Shown: in pieces, positions 7,765 to 17,051 of the stretch
How positions within the stretch are numbered: the stretch's first letter is position 1
How the letters are laid out: each line of letters begins with the position of its first letter
From: Actinomadura sp. DC4
GTDB lineage: Bacteria > Actinomycetota > Actinomycetes > Streptosporangiales > Streptosporangiaceae
Assembly: GCF_030406325.1 (NCBI RefSeq)
Contig: NZ_JAUEQY010000007.1
Location: 124,001-188,000 of the forward strand
Length of the DNA stretch: 64,000 nucleotides
Reading direction: 5' to 3'
The notes under the pieces: model-generated
The model's input: the letters and a program-made list of their open reading frames with translations, nothing else
Told to the model about the DNA's origin: nothing
Databases searched by the model: none
Made by a program: the position numbers and the translations under genes

Positions 7765-7945
7765 TCATGCCCGGCTCGGAAACTCAGATTTGGTGACAGA
7801 TCGGAGGTCGGCCACGTTCCGGGTCGGCCGCGTTTCGATGTTCGGGGGCCGTTGGAGCCGCGATCGACGTGGCCTGTGCCCGTTGTAGTGGATCAGGTGC
7901 TCGCGGAGCACCAGGTTCAGGTGGCGTTCGCCGAGGATCGACGTC
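7765..7945 (-). pseudogene. Transposase C-terminal fragment (rve/IS481-like)
   Basis: Reading leftward, the frame ending in TGA at 7765 encodes ILGERHLNLVLREHLIHYNG, then HRPRRSRLQRPP. This is the C-terminal end of an rve-type transposase, where a conserved HYNxHRPHR segment follows the catalytic Glu. Sequence to the right of about 7945 no longer matches in any frame, so the catalytic DDE core is gone. It is a scar of an old insertion sequence in a gene-poor interval. Confidence 0.6.
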
Positions 7946-8467
7946 GGTGGATACGTCGCTGCCGAATTTGGCCCGGCCTGCGCACGGCGACCGGCGGGCC
8001 CGTTCGGAGGTGCTGCCGCCCGTCCACGACGGCGGCACGATGCGGGCGTTCCGCGCGTCCAAGGGCGCGGGACCCGACAGCGCCACGCCCAGCCGGCGCG
8101 GCGTCAAGTTCCCACCCCACCGGCACCGCACCCCGATCGGCACCGCGCCCGACCGACGGTCGGTTGGGTGCGGGGTTGATCGGGTGCTGCGCAGCATCCC
8201 ACCGGCACCACACCAGGCCGACGCCGCGGCCCTGGTTCCCGCCAGCTCCCCATCACCGCGCTCAGCGGCCCGGGTCGGGAGCCTCCGCATCCAGCCGCCA
8301 CCACCCCCTGGCCGACCCCGATTACCGCACGCCCAGATCCCCTCCCCAGCCCAGATCGTGCACCACCCCACTGACAGAACTCCCCTCCCGCCCATCGAAG
8401 CCGGCCCAAGGCGCGCACTTTCGGGGTGGTGTGGACGTCTTCTTCTTCAGAGAAGAAGGAGGACGCC
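7946..8467. other. Gene-poor GC-rich stretch beside the transposase scar
   Basis: Long frames here are only GC-rich noise: they disagree with each other, lack ribosome sites and show no domain. There are degenerate repeats of caccggcaccgca and ggttgggtgcggggtt types, and a short palindrome around ccgaccgacggtcggttgg near 8150. The last 20 bp carry the promoter-proximal region and AAGGAGG site of the HEAT-repeat gene. Confidence 0.4.
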
Positions 8468-9907
8468 ATGGGTGCCGAACATCAACTCGCCTTCTTCATC
8501 CGGGAGCTGGCCGCGCCCGATGCCGCCCGGCGGGCGGCCGCCGCCAAAGGGCTGGGACGCGTCGGACGGGCCGAGCACGCGCAAACGCTCGTCCGGGCCG
8601 CCCGAGATCCCGAGCCGGTGGTGCGGGCGGCCGTGGCGCTCGGGCTCGGGCGGCTCGGCGTACGTGGCACGGGCGATGCGCTGACCGGCCTCATGGAGGA
8701 CACCGACCCGGGCGTACGGCGCCGGGCCACGGTCGCTGTCGACCGGCTCGCGCTGGCCGGGCCGGACATCGTCTCCGCCTTAGGCCGCCGGCTGCACGAC
8801 GCGGACCGGCACGTCCGGCTCAACGCGCTCGTCCGGCTGACCGCTCTCAGAACGCCCGGCGACATCGCGGCGCTCGTGCGGCTGCTGGCCGACCCCGACG
8901 CGACCGTTCGCGGGCACGCGCGGGGGCTGGTGTCGACGCTGACCGACGACGAGGCCGTACTGGCCGAGGTGCTCAAGACCGCCCGGCAGGGGTCCGGCGA
9001 GCTTCGCGTACGGGCGCTGGAGGTACTCCCCGCCCGTCATGCGGCTCGCCTGCGCGACGCGATGCTCGACGGCCTCCACGACCCCGACCCCGAAGTGCGA
9101 AAACTCGCGGCGGACATGCTGCTCCGGGAAAGGGGAACGGCCGACGCGTTGCTGACGGTGCTGGAGAAGGAACGGGATCCGCGCGTCGCTCGTACGCTGC
9201 TGAACATCCCGCGAAACGGCGGCCGCCGCCTCCAGGCGGTGGCGGTGCGCTGGCTCGGCGACCCTCACGCGGGCCCCTCCGCCGTACGGGCGCTGGCGGG
9301 CATCGGCACGCCGGCCGCCGTACGCCAGGTCAAGACGGCCCTCGGCCGCGGGCAGGCTCCCGGCGTACGGTCGGCCGCGGCCTCCGCGCTCGGGCGGATC
9401 GGCGATCGGCAGGCCGTCGACCTGCTGCTCCCGCTCCTCCGCGACCCGGACAGGTCGGTACGGACCGGAGCGCTCGACGGCCTGCGTCTGCTGAGCGACC
9501 ACCGGCTGCCGTCTCGGCAGCGCCGACGAGTGGCGGAGGCGCTGACCGGCCGCCTGGCCGCGGATCCCGGCGAGGCCTGGTACGTCCGCAACGCGCTGAG
9601 CGGCTATCCCGAGGCCCTGCCGCGCGTACGGCGCCTGGCGGACAGCGGGTCGGGCGACGTCAGGGCGGCGGCCCTCTCGCTGCTGGACGAAACGGACGCG
9701 GCCCGCTTCCTGGCCTACCTGGACGACCCGGACGAACCGGTCCGCTACCACGCCGTACTCGGCCTCGGCCGGTACGTCCACGCCCACGGAACCCTCCCGG
9801 CAGGCCGGGACGGGACGGCCGACCTGCTCACCGCCCTCGCGGCCGGCGACTCCCCCCGCACCCGGCAGGCGGCGGCCGACGTCCTCGCCCGTACCGGACG
9901 GGCCTGA
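8468..9907 (+). CDS. HEAT-repeat protein
   Basis: A 479-residue protein made almost entirely of about 30-residue helical repeats with the HEAT/PBS-lyase pattern, for example DPEPVVRAAVALGLGRLG, DTDPGVRRRATVAVDRLA and DPDRSVRTGALDGLRLLSD. About twelve repeats are visible. There is no signal peptide, membrane helix or catalytic domain. AAGGAGG lies 5 bp before ATG 8468. Such solenoids are protein-interaction scaffolds. The gene stands alone, 37 bp before DUF72, and no partner is evident. Confidence 0.85.
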   Translation: MGAEHQLAFFIRELAAPDAARRAAAAKGLGRVGRAEHAQTLVRAARDPEPVVRAAVALGLGRLGVRGTGDALTGLMEDTDPGVRRRATVAVDRLALAGPDIVSALGRRLHDADRHVRLNALVRLTALRTPGDIAALVRLLADPDATVRGHARGLVSTLTDDEAVLAEVLKTARQGSGELRVRALEVLPARHAARLRDAMLDGLHDPDPEVRKLAADMLLRERGTADALLTVLEKERDPRVARTLLNIPRNGGRRLQAVAVRWLGDPHAGPSAVRALAGIGTPAAVRQVKTALGRGQAPGVRSAAASALGRIGDRQAVDLLLPLLRDPDRSVRTGALDGLRLLSDHRLPSRQRRRVAEALTGRLAADPGEAWYVRNALSGYPEALPRVRRLADSGSGDVRAAALSLLDETDAARFLAYLDDPDEPVRYHAVLGLGRYVHAHGTLPAGRDGTADLLTALAAGDSPRTRQAAADVLARTGRA

Positions 9908-9944
9908 CTCCAGACCGGCCGGAGCTTTCGGTAGCGTCGAAGGC

Positions 9945-10796
9945 GTGCGGCTTCATGTGGGATGTGCGATGTGGACTCACGCGGCGTGGCGGGGGCGGTT
10001 CCTTCCGCATTCGCTGCCGCCGCAGGAGCGGCTGCGGGCGTACGCGGGCTGGTGCAACGCCGTCGAGGGCAACACGACGTTCTACGCGACGCCGGCCCGT
10101 GACACCGTCTCGTCGTGGGCGGAGCAGACCGACCCCGGCTTCCGCATGGTGGTCAAGCTGCCCAAGACGATCACGCATGAGCGGCGCCTCGACGGCGTCG
10201 ACGACGAACTCCGCGACTTCCTGGCGGCCATCGAACCGCTCGGGCCGCGTGCGCACGCGCTCTGGGTGCAGCTTCCGGCCTCGTTCGCGCCGGAGGATCT
10301 CGGGGTGCTCGCCGCCTTCCTGCGCCGGGTCCCCCGTACGTACCGGTACGCCGTCGAGGTAAGGCACCGGGCGTTCTTCGAGGACGCCCGGGCCCAGGGA
10401 TGGCTGGAGGGCGTGCTCACCGGCGCGGGCGCCGAATGGGTCCCCTTCGACACCACCACGCTGTTCCAGAGCCGCCCGGCCAGCGACGCCGAACGCGACG
10501 CGTGGATGAAGAAGCCGCGCGTGCCGCGCCGGTCTGCGGCCCTCACCGACCGGCCGATCGTCCGCTACCTCGGCCGCGACTCCGCCGAGCTCACGGTGGC
10601 GGGCTGGCAGGAGTGGGCCGGCGTCGTCGCGACCTGGCTGCGCGAGGGACGCTCGCCGACCGTCTTCATCCACACGCCGGACAACGCGGACGCGCCGCAG
10701 CTCGCCCGCCGCTTCCACGAGGAGGTACGGGCGCAGGTGCCGGAGGTCGAGCCGCTGCCCGAGCCGGAGCCGGTCGAGCCCCTCACCCTGTTCTGA
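9945..10796 (+). CDS. DUF72 (YecE-like) TIM-barrel protein
   Basis: A 283-residue protein starting at GTG 9945. The family signatures are in place: LHVGCAMWTHAAWRGRFLP at the start, YAGWCNAVEGNTTFYATP next, then FRMVVKLPKTITHERRL, and VFIHTPDNADAPQLA near the end. DUF72 proteins adopt a TIM-barrel fold and have no established reaction. The C-terminus adds a short Pro/Glu run. It converges on the amidotransferase gene 11 bp downstream. Confidence 0.9.
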   Translation: MRLHVGCAMWTHAAWRGRFLPHSLPPQERLRAYAGWCNAVEGNTTFYATPARDTVSSWAEQTDPGFRMVVKLPKTITHERRLDGVDDELRDFLAAIEPLGPRAHALWVQLPASFAPEDLGVLAAFLRRVPRTYRYAVEVRHRAFFEDARAQGWLEGVLTGAGAEWVPFDTTTLFQSRPASDAERDAWMKKPRVPRRSAALTDRPIVRYLGRDSAELTVAGWQEWAGVVATWLREGRSPTVFIHTPDNADAPQLARRFHEEVRAQVPEVEPLPEPEPVEPLTLF

Positions 10797-10807
10797 GGGA
10801 CGGCCGC

Positions 10808-11530
10808 CTACGACCGGGCCTTGCGCACCAGGTCGGCGAAGTTCGCCGCCAGCCGCCGGGCGGTCCGGGCGGACTCCGGCTCGGCCGCCTCCGCCTCCGC
10901 GCGCAGCGCCCGAAGGTCCAGGCCCGCCTCGGCCAGCGCGGCCTCGTCCCAGCGGTCGAGGCGGTCCGCCCCCGCCTCCGGGTGGAACTGCACGCCCCAG
11001 GCCCACTCCCCTACGCGAAACGCCTGGATCGGGCAGTCCTCGCTCTCGGCGAGACGTACGGCCCCCGGGGGGACGGCGGTGATCTGGTCCCGGTGGTTCT
11101 GGATGGCGCGGAACTCATCCGGCACGCCCGCGAACAGCGGGTCCGTCTCGGCCCCGGCCAGCAGGGAGACGCGGCACGACCCGCGCTCCGGACGGCCATG
11201 AGAGCCGCGCACCACGCCGCCGCCCACCGCGGCCAGGACCTGGGCGCCGAGGCAGATGCCGAGCAGCGGCACCCCGCCGGCGACCGCGCGCCGGGTCAGT
11301 TCCCGCTCGGCCGGCAGCCAGGGGGCGTGTTCGTCGTCATCGGGAAGGAAGCCGCCGCCGAGCAGCGCCACCGCGTCGAAGCCGTCCGGCGCCGCGGGGA
11401 CCGCGTCTCCGGTGACCTCCACGATCTCCAGCCCCGTCTCCTCCCACCACGGTAGGAACCGCCCGAGTCCGCTCCGCTCCGCGTTGCGGACGACCAGCAC
11501 CCGAGGTGACCGGGAACGAAAGGGATCCAC
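10808..11530 (-). CDS. Class I glutamine amidotransferase-like protein
   Basis: A 240-residue stand-alone GATase1 domain. The nucleophile elbow is GVPLLGICLGAQVLAAV, with the catalytic Cys in GICLGAQ. The His-Glu pair is in WGVQFHPEA. A C-terminal helix with many Glu/Ala residues follows. GTG 11530 has GGAG 6 bp upstream. Proteins of this type resemble GMP synthase glutaminase domains and the GuaA-like or gamma-glutamyl hydrolases of unknown substrate. No synthase partner is adjacent, so the substrate is open. Confidence 0.85.
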   Translation of the reverse strand: MDPFRSRSPRVLVVRNAERSGLGRFLPWWEETGLEIVEVTGDAVPAAPDGFDAVALLGGGFLPDDDEHAPWLPAERELTRRAVAGGVPLLGICLGAQVLAAVGGGVVRGSHGRPERGSCRVSLLAGAETDPLFAGVPDEFRAIQNHRDQITAVPPGAVRLAESEDCPIQAFRVGEWAWGVQFHPEAGADRLDRWDEAALAEAGLDLRALRAEAEAAEPESARTARRLAANFADLVRKARS

Positions 11531-12026
11531 TGCCTACTCCAGACACATCGACCGTACGAAGACGGACAAGCATCACAGGTCCCGTACGGCCCAGGGTAAC
11601 CGGCTCCCCCTCGCCGGCCAGGGCGGACGCCCGGAAATCCAAGGCGATCAGCCATTTCATCCGAGCAATTTTCACTCAGCGGAACATCAACCGGCAACGC
11701 GATTTTCCTTCACCAAATGAATGATCCAGAATAATTCTTGTCAGGCATCGCGTAAGGCTCATCAGCGACAACGACCACTGCGTCATCGAACGGCCACGGA
11801 GCGCACCCGAAAGGTCGACCGAAACGTCCATGCTGGGAATACTCCCTGCACGCAGCCGTCAAGATGGCACGATCCGGCCAGATTTCGTGTAAACCATCTG
11901 CCGTGACCAGTCATATAGCAATTAGCTCGGATCGGCCGATGTCAAATCCTGTGTAGCCCATACATCGACGGGTAGGTGGTCAATTCCTCGCGCTTCGGCG
12001 TGATGATCCCCTAGATAGGAGTGTTC
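11531..12026. other. AT-richer intergenic stretch upstream of a secreted protein
   Basis: No gene is visible in these 496 bases. Base composition is lower in GC than in the flanking genes, notably 11640-11740 and 11880-11960. It probably holds the divergent promoters of the amidotransferase and the secreted protein. I could not find a clear operator, hairpin or RNA gene here. Confidence 0.4.
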
Positions 12027-12566
12027 GTGAAAAAGGTAATTCTGCCGCTGCTCGCGGCGGCGATCGCACTGGTGACGATGGTCGGGCTGACGGCCCTTCC
12101 GGCCTCCGCGGCCAAGGCCGCGACCGTGCCCGCACCGTTGAACAAGATCCCGATCGCCGGCACCACGTCCAACGGCGGGACCTTCACCGGTACGGTCACC
12201 CCGACCAGGTTCGTGGCGCAGAACCGCCAGGTCATCCTCAGGGGACTGGCTTCCGGCACCCTGAGGAACAGCAGCGGCGGCACGGTCCGCACCGTGTCCA
12301 ACGCACCGGTGGCGCTGCCGGTGGCGCTGCCGAACGCGACCTGCCCGATCCTGCACCTGACTCTCGGCCCGCTGGACCTCAACCTCCTCGGCCTCAAGGT
12401 GCACCTGAACCAGGTCGTGCTCGACATCACGGCGATCTCGGGCCCCGGCAACCTGCTGGGTAACCTGCTCTGCGCCATCGCCGGGCTGCTCAACGGCACC
12501 GGCACCCTCGCGCAGCTCAACGCCCTGCTCGCCCAGCTGAACGCCCTGCTGGGACTGCTCGGATAG
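12027..12566 (+). CDS. Small secreted hydrophobic protein of unknown function
   Basis: A 179-residue exported protein. Its signal peptide VKKVILPLLAAAIALVTMVG ends near PASAAKA. The mature half begins with a Thr/Gly-rich beta segment and ends in a Leu/Asn/Ala-rich region with repeats such as LAQLNALLAQLNALLGLLG. Two Cys residues (NATCPI and LLCAIAG) could form a disulfide. GTG 12027 has AGGAG about 6 bp upstream. Its Leu-rich tail recalls surface-active or glycine-zipper secreted proteins of actinomycetes, but I do not recognise the family. Confidence 0.7.
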   Translation: MKKVILPLLAAAIALVTMVGLTALPASAAKAATVPAPLNKIPIAGTTSNGGTFTGTVTPTRFVAQNRQVILRGLASGTLRNSSGGTVRTVSNAPVALPVALPNATCPILHLTLGPLDLNLLGLKVHLNQVVLDITAISGPGNLLGNLLCAIAGLLNGTGTLAQLNALLAQLNALLGLLG

Positions 12567-12579
12567 CAGCGCACGCGAC

Positions 12580-12615
12580 GGCCGGTCTCGCCGAGATCTC
12601 TCGGTGGGGCCGGCC
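12580..12615. terminator. Hairpin terminator between secreted protein and SDR genes
   Basis: GGCCGG at 12580-12585 pairs with CCGGCC at 12610-12615, and an inner CCGAGA/TCTCGG stem forms the hairpin top, with three mismatches between. It lies 14 bp after one stop codon and about 40 bp from the convergent SDR stop, so it can serve both. Confidence 0.55.
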
Positions 12616-12655
12616 GCGTGACCGCGTACGGGCGGCGTCCCGCAGGCGGAGACGC

Positions 12656-13420
12656 TCAGACCGCCGTACGGGAACTCAGCCAGTCCTCGAACTCGACCGC
12701 GACGATGCGCTCGTCGTGAACGTCCGCCGCCCCCGCCGAGGCGAGCCAGACGATCGGCGCCTCCATCACCGCGGGGTCGATGAGGTCGTGGCCTCCGTCC
12801 GGCCCGTCGACCGGCACCATCCCGGTGGCCGTAGCGCCGCCCGGCAGCAGCATGTTGACCGTGACGCCCGAGCCGGCCAGGTCGGCGGCCATGATCCGGG
12901 ACAGCGCCTCCGAGCCCGCGCGCGACGGCCCGTACGGCACGAAACCGAGGCGCTTCATGGTGGTGTGGTTCATCGAGACGTTGACGATCCGCCCGTGGCC
13001 GGCGGCGAGCATGCGCGGCGTCACCTCGCGCGCCACGAGGAAGTAGCCGGTCAGATTCGTCTCTACGACCGCGCGGAAACCGTCGGGCGGGACCGTCCAG
13101 AACCCCGCCGGGTCGGTGCGGAAGGCCGGGTTGACCGTGCGCATACCGATCCCGGCGTTGTTGACGAGCATGTCGATGCCGTCGAGCTCGGACCACGCCT
13201 CCGCGACGGCCCGCACGACCGACGCCTCGTCGCGTACGTCCAGCTCGATGCCGATCGCACCCGGCAGTCCGGCGGCCACCTCACGCGCGCGCTCCCCCGA
13301 CCGGCCGGTCAGCGCCACGGCCGCCCCGGCCCGCGCCAGGCCCCTGGCCATCGCCAGTCCAAGGCCGCTGGTGCCGCCCGTGACCAGCACCTTCTTCGCG
13401 TCGAGCTCGCCGGTGGGCAT
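12656..13420 (-). CDS. Short-chain dehydrogenase/reductase with an atypical YxxxR active site
   Basis: A 254-residue classical SDR. The NAD(P)-binding motif is VTGGTSGLGLAMARG and the structural motif is LVNNAGIGM. The catalytic Ser lies in IVNVSMNHTTM and the Tyr in VPYGPSRAGSEAL. At the usual YxxxK position the Lys is replaced by Arg, which is unusual and may alter activity. ATG 13420 is preceded by GGAGGA 5 bp upstream; ATG 13447 is a longer in-frame alternative. It lies 50 bp downstream of a MocR regulator on the same strand and may be its target. Confidence 0.85.
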   Translation of the reverse strand: MPTGELDAKKVLVTGGTSGLGLAMARGLARAGAAVALTGRSGERAREVAAGLPGAIGIELDVRDEASVVRAVAEAWSELDGIDMLVNNAGIGMRTVNPAFRTDPAGFWTVPPDGFRAVVETNLTGYFLVAREVTPRMLAAGHGRIVNVSMNHTTMKRLGFVPYGPSRAGSEALSRIMAADLAGSGVTVNMLLPGGATATGMVPVDGPDGGHDLIDPAVMEAPIVWLASAGAADVHDERIVAVEFEDWLSSRTAV

Positions 13421-13470
13421 GGACTCCTCCATCGTCTTTTCGGACATTCGGAAAAGCCTCTCACGGTGCC

Positions 13471-14862
13471 TCACCGATCGAGCCGGTCCAGCGCCTCCAG
13501 CAGGCGTTCGGCCGGATGCCAGAACGGCAGCCGCAGATGATGGCCGAACCCGTTGAAGGCGGAGAAGGCCGGACCCGCGGCGAGGAGCACGTCGTGCCGC
13601 CGCGCCCGTTCGGCCAGGGCGAGCGTGTCCTCGCCCGCGTCGATCCACAGCCCGGTGCCCCCGGCGGGCGTACGCCACGTCCACCCGGGCCGCCGGCCGC
13701 GCAGGATCTCCTCCGTACGGGCGAGGCGGTCCAGCAGGGTCGCGCGGCGCCGTTCGCGGGCTTCTGCGGTACGGGAGAGCAGGTCGGCGGCGAGGAGCTG
13801 GTCGATCACCGCGGCGCCCAGGTCGATGGCCTTCTTGGCCTCGGTGAGGCGCGCCACGAGCGCCGGGTCGCCGCGCAGCCAGCCGATGCGCAGCCCACCC
13901 CAGAGCAGCTTGGACGTCGTGCCGACGCTGAGGGTCCGGTCGGCGGGCAGCAGGTGCGCCAGCGCCGTGCGTCTGCCCCGTCCGTCGAGGACCAGGTCGG
14001 CGGATGAGGTGTCCTCGACGGTGAGGACGCCGTGCCGGTCCAGCACGTCCGCCAGCGCGCGCCGGGCGCCCGAGGACAGAGTGATCCCGGTCGGGTTGTG
14101 CGCGGCGGGCTGGCAGTAGACGAGCCGGGGCCGGTGGCGGGTGAGGTGCCGGTCGAGCAGGTGCGGGTCGAGGCCGTCGTCGCGTACCGGGACCGCGAGC
14201 AGGCTCGCGCCGCCGCTGCGGAACGCCTCCAGCGCGCCGCGGTAGGTGGGCTCCTCGACCACGACCTCGTCGCCCGGGTCGACGATCGTGTGCGCCAGCA
14301 GCCAGACGGCCTGCTGAGAGCCGTTGGTGACGAGGATCTGGCCGGCGTCGGTGGGCAGCCCGTCGGCGGTGTGCTGGGCGGCGATGGCCGCGCGCAGCCG
14401 CGGCAGCCCGGCCGGGTGGTAGCCGTCGGTGCCGAGTTCGGCGCCGAGGTCGAGGCGGGCGATGGCCTCGTGGACCATCGGCAGGCCCGGCAGCGCGCCG
14501 CTGGACAGGTCGACCGCCGACGAGCCGTGCCCGGTGAATGAGGCCAGGCGGCCGTCCGACGGCGAGGAGGTGCCGGTCAGCGGGCGCGGGCGGCGCAGCT
14601 GCGAGCCGGCGCCCCGCCGGGTGAGCAGCTGTTCGTTCGCGCGGAGGATGTCGTACGCCTCCGCGACGGTGCCGCGCGAGACGCCCAGCGCCGCGGCCAG
14701 CACGCGCTGGGACGGCAGGACGGCACGGTCGGCCAGGACGCCGACGGTGAGGAGCTCGCCGATCGAGCCGGCCAGGGCGTGGGGCAGGGCGGGCGCGGAC
14801 CCGGTCCACTCGCCGAGCAGCCTGGCGAGCGTCGCCGCCTCCACCCGGAGTCCGTCCGCCAC
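13471..14862 (-). CDS. MocR-type GntR regulator with aminotransferase domain
   Basis: A 463-residue fusion of normal MocR length. A winged helix spans about residues 35-85 (LPSQRVLAAALGVSRGTVAE). It is followed by a fold-type I PLP domain with QPAAHNPTGITLSSG and the cofactor Lys in VGTTSKLLWGGLRIGW. Such proteins sense PLP or amino compounds and act as regulators rather than enzymes. GTG 14862 gives the expected length, but GGGGGA sits too close to it, so the start is only moderately sure. It is upstream of the SDR gene in the same direction. Confidence 0.85.
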   Translation of the reverse strand: MADGLRVEAATLARLLGEWTGSAPALPHALAGSIGELLTVGVLADRAVLPSQRVLAAALGVSRGTVAEAYDILRANEQLLTRRGAGSQLRRPRPLTGTSSPSDGRLASFTGHGSSAVDLSSGALPGLPMVHEAIARLDLGAELGTDGYHPAGLPRLRAAIAAQHTADGLPTDAGQILVTNGSQQAVWLLAHTIVDPGDEVVVEEPTYRGALEAFRSGGASLLAVPVRDDGLDPHLLDRHLTRHRPRLVYCQPAAHNPTGITLSSGARRALADVLDRHGVLTVEDTSSADLVLDGRGRRTALAHLLPADRTLSVGTTSKLLWGGLRIGWLRGDPALVARLTEAKKAIDLGAAVIDQLLAADLLSRTAEARERRRATLLDRLARTEEILRGRRPGWTWRTPAGGTGLWIDAGEDTLALAERARRHDVLLAAGPAFSAFNGFGHHLRLPFWHPAERLLEALDRLDR

Positions 14863-14918
14863 TCCCCCATTCTGGGGCTCCGGCGCCGGCCGGGCCACAC
14901 CAGCCCGGCCGGTGGCCC

Positions 14919-15659
14919 CTATCCGAGCGGGAGGCGGTAGACGGAGACGTGGGAGGGAGAGCCTGCGGTGAACTCGGCTCCGGCCCAATCGGCGTGCCGG
15001 GTCTCCAGCTCGAACCCGGCCAGCCGGGCCATCAGGTCGAGTTCGGCCGGCCAGACGTAGCGGTGCGGGCTGCGGTACAGCCGGGCCTGTCCGCTCTCGT
15101 CGAACGTGAAGTGGTGCGACACGACGCGCTGGCGCAGGACGTCGTAGGTGTCCAGGCCGATGTAGCCGGGTTCGGTGCTCCAGACCGTGGCCTGCCGGCC
15201 GGGTGGGAAGCTGCGCAGCTCGGGCACCCACAGCTCGATCACGAACCGGCCGCCGGGCGTCAGGTGGCGGGCGGCGTTGTGGAAGCACGCGACCTGCTCG
15301 GCCTGCGTGAGCAGGTTGGAGATCGTGTTGTAGACGAGGTAGACGAGCGTGTGCTCGCCCGGCGCGACGGCGGTCGTCATGTCGCCGGCGATCACGGGGA
15401 TCGTCGCCTCGTCCGCCTTCGTACGGAGCTGGTCGATCATCGCGGCCGACAGCTCGATGCCGGAGACGGGCACGCCGCGCTCGGCGAGCGGGACGGCGAT
15501 CCGGCCGGTTCCGATCGCGAACTCCAGCGCCGCTCCGTCGCCCGCGAGCGCGGCGAGACGGTCTGCGGCAGGCCCGACGATCTCGGGCGCGAACATGCCC
15601 GTGCCCGGGGTGTCGTAGCGCCGGGCGGCCTCGACGCCCCAGATCTCCTGTTGTTCCAT
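14919..15659 (-). CDS. Class I SAM-dependent methyltransferase
   Basis: A 246-residue methyltransferase. Motif I is ALEFAIGTGRIAVPLAERG, the post-I acidic residue is in VSGIELSAAMI, and motif IV is around LVYLVYNTISNLL. The C-terminal sheet has an AGFELETRHADW segment common to small-molecule methyltransferases of the Methyltransf_25 type. It starts at ATG 15659. Neighbours on both sides are separated by more than 50 bp, so it may be alone. The substrate cannot be assigned. Confidence 0.85.
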   Translation of the reverse strand: MEQQEIWGVEAARRYDTPGTGMFAPEIVGPAADRLAALAGDGAALEFAIGTGRIAVPLAERGVPVSGIELSAAMIDQLRTKADEATIPVIAGDMTTAVAPGEHTLVYLVYNTISNLLTQAEQVACFHNAARHLTPGGRFVIELWVPELRSFPPGRQATVWSTEPGYIGLDTYDVLRQRVVSHHFTFDESGQARLYRSPHRYVWPAELDLMARLAGFELETRHADWAGAEFTAGSPSHVSVYRLPLG

Positions 15660-15807
15660 GGGGCGACGATCCGCGACGGACCGGCACGCGGTCCACCGGT
15701 TTTCCGGCCTCGTCTTGGGCCAATCGGGCCACAGTGGCCTGGCGCCCGTCACGTACGGATCGGCACGATGACGCTGACCACACGAGAGGTCTGAGGGAGC
15801 TGGGTCG

Positions 15808-17049
15808 ATGGCGACGGTGGTTCTGGTGGGCACGCTCGACACCAAGGAAGAGGAGTACCGCTGGCTGCGGGAGGAGCTCGTCGCGGCCGGCTGCACGGTG
15901 ACCGTGGTCGACGCCGGGACGTTCTCCGACGGCGCGGGGATCGCCGACGTCGGCGCGCCGGCCGTCGCGCAGGCGGCGGGCGCCGACATCGGCGCGCTGC
16001 GTGCGGCCCGCGACCGCGGCGCGGCGATGGAGACGATGGCCGACGGCGCCGCGCGGGTGGTGCGCGAGCTGCATGAGCGGGGGGCGCTCGACGCCGTGCT
16101 GGCCGTGGGCGGCTCCAGCGGCTCGGCGGTCGCGGCACGTGCGCTGCGCGCGCTGCCGATCGGCGTGCCCAAGCTCCTGGTCTCCACGATGGCCTCCGGC
16201 GACGTCGGGCCCTATGTGGGCGAGTCCGACGTCACGCTCATGTACTCCGTGGTCGACATCTCCGGGCTGAACTCCATCTCCCGCGCCGTCCTGGGCAACG
16301 CGGCCGCCGCCGCGGCCGGGATGGCGGCCCGGTACGAACGTCACCGCGGCGACGCCCCGGAGGAGAACCGGCTGATCGGCGCCACGATGTTCGGCGTCAC
16401 CACCCCCGCGGTCGACGAGGCGCGCGAGCACCTGACCGGCCTGGGTTACGAGGTGATCGTCTTCCACGCCACCGGCTCGGGCGGGCGGGCCATGGAGGCC
16501 CTCGCCGACTCCGGGCTGCTGGCGGGCGTCCTGGACCTGACCACCACCGAGCTCGCCGACGACCTGGTGGGCGGGGTGCTGTCGGCCGGGCCGCACCGGC
16601 TGGAGGCGGCCGGCCGGCGGGGCATCCCGCAGGTCGTCAGCGTCGGCGCGCTCGACATGGTCAACTTCGGCCCGCGCGAGTCCGTGCCCGAACGGTTCGC
16701 CGACCGGCTCCTCTACGTCCACAACCCGACCGTGACGCTGATGCGCACCACCCGTACGGAGATGGCGACGCTCGGCGGGCGCGTCGCGGAGAAGCTGGCC
16801 GCGGCGACCGGGCCGGTCGAGGTGTTCCTGCCGCTGAAGGGCGTGTCCGCCATCGACGTCGCGGGCGGACCCTTCGAGGACGCCGAGGCCGACGCCGCCT
16901 GCTTCGACGCGCTCACCAAGGGGCTCAGCGGCAGCGACGTCACCGTGCACGAGGTCGAGGAGGCGATCAACGACCCCGGCTTCGGCCGCCGCGCCGCCCA
17001 GGCGCTGCACGAACTCATCACCGGCGTTCCGACGACCTCAGGGAGCTGA
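15808..17049 (+). CDS. Tm-1-like ATP-binding domain protein (UPF0261)
   Basis: A 413-residue protein of the UPF0261 family. It starts [19 protein letters not shown], a hallmark of Tm-1-like proteins. The nucleotide-binding part includes [19 protein letters not shown], and the second half has [18 protein letters not shown] and [13 protein letters not shown]. Homologues include the tomato Tm-1 resistance protein, but the bacterial reaction is unknown. AGGGAG precedes ATG 15808. It is the first of three tightly spaced genes (2-bp and 27-bp gaps) with a PEP-hydrolase-like TIM barrel and a cupin, a set that implies one catabolic step sequence. Confidence 0.9.
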   Translation: MATVVLVGTLDTKEEEYRWLREELVAAGCTVTVVDAGTFSDGAGIADVGAPAVAQAAGADIGALRAARDRGAAMETMADGAARVVRELHERGALDAVLAVGGSSGSAVAARALRALPIGVPKLLVSTMASGDVGPYVGESDVTLMYSVVDISGLNSISRAVLGNAAAAAAGMAARYERHRGDAPEENRLIGATMFGVTTPAVDEAREHLTGLGYEVIVFHATGSGGRAMEALADSGLLAGVLDLTTTELADDLVGGVLSAGPHRLEAAGRRGIPQVVSVGALDMVNFGPRESVPERFADRLLYVHNPTVTLMRTTRTEMATLGGRVAEKLAAATGPVEVFLPLKGVSAIDVAGGPFEDAEADAACFDALTKGLSGSDVTVHEVEEAINDPGFGRRAAQALHELITGVPTTSGS

Positions 17050-17051
17050 CC

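Noticed and set aside
7852-10362. An 836-codon plus-strand frame across the HEAT-repeat and DUF72 genes
   Set aside because: Its translation is Arg/Pro/Gly-rich noise with no domain, and the frames at 8468 and 9945 carry real family signatures and ribosome sites.
12656-14809. A single 717-codon frame joining SDR and MocR regions
   Set aside because: The upstream half is out of frame with the MocR protein and is Arg-rich. The SDR ends here with its own ribosome site at ATG 13420.
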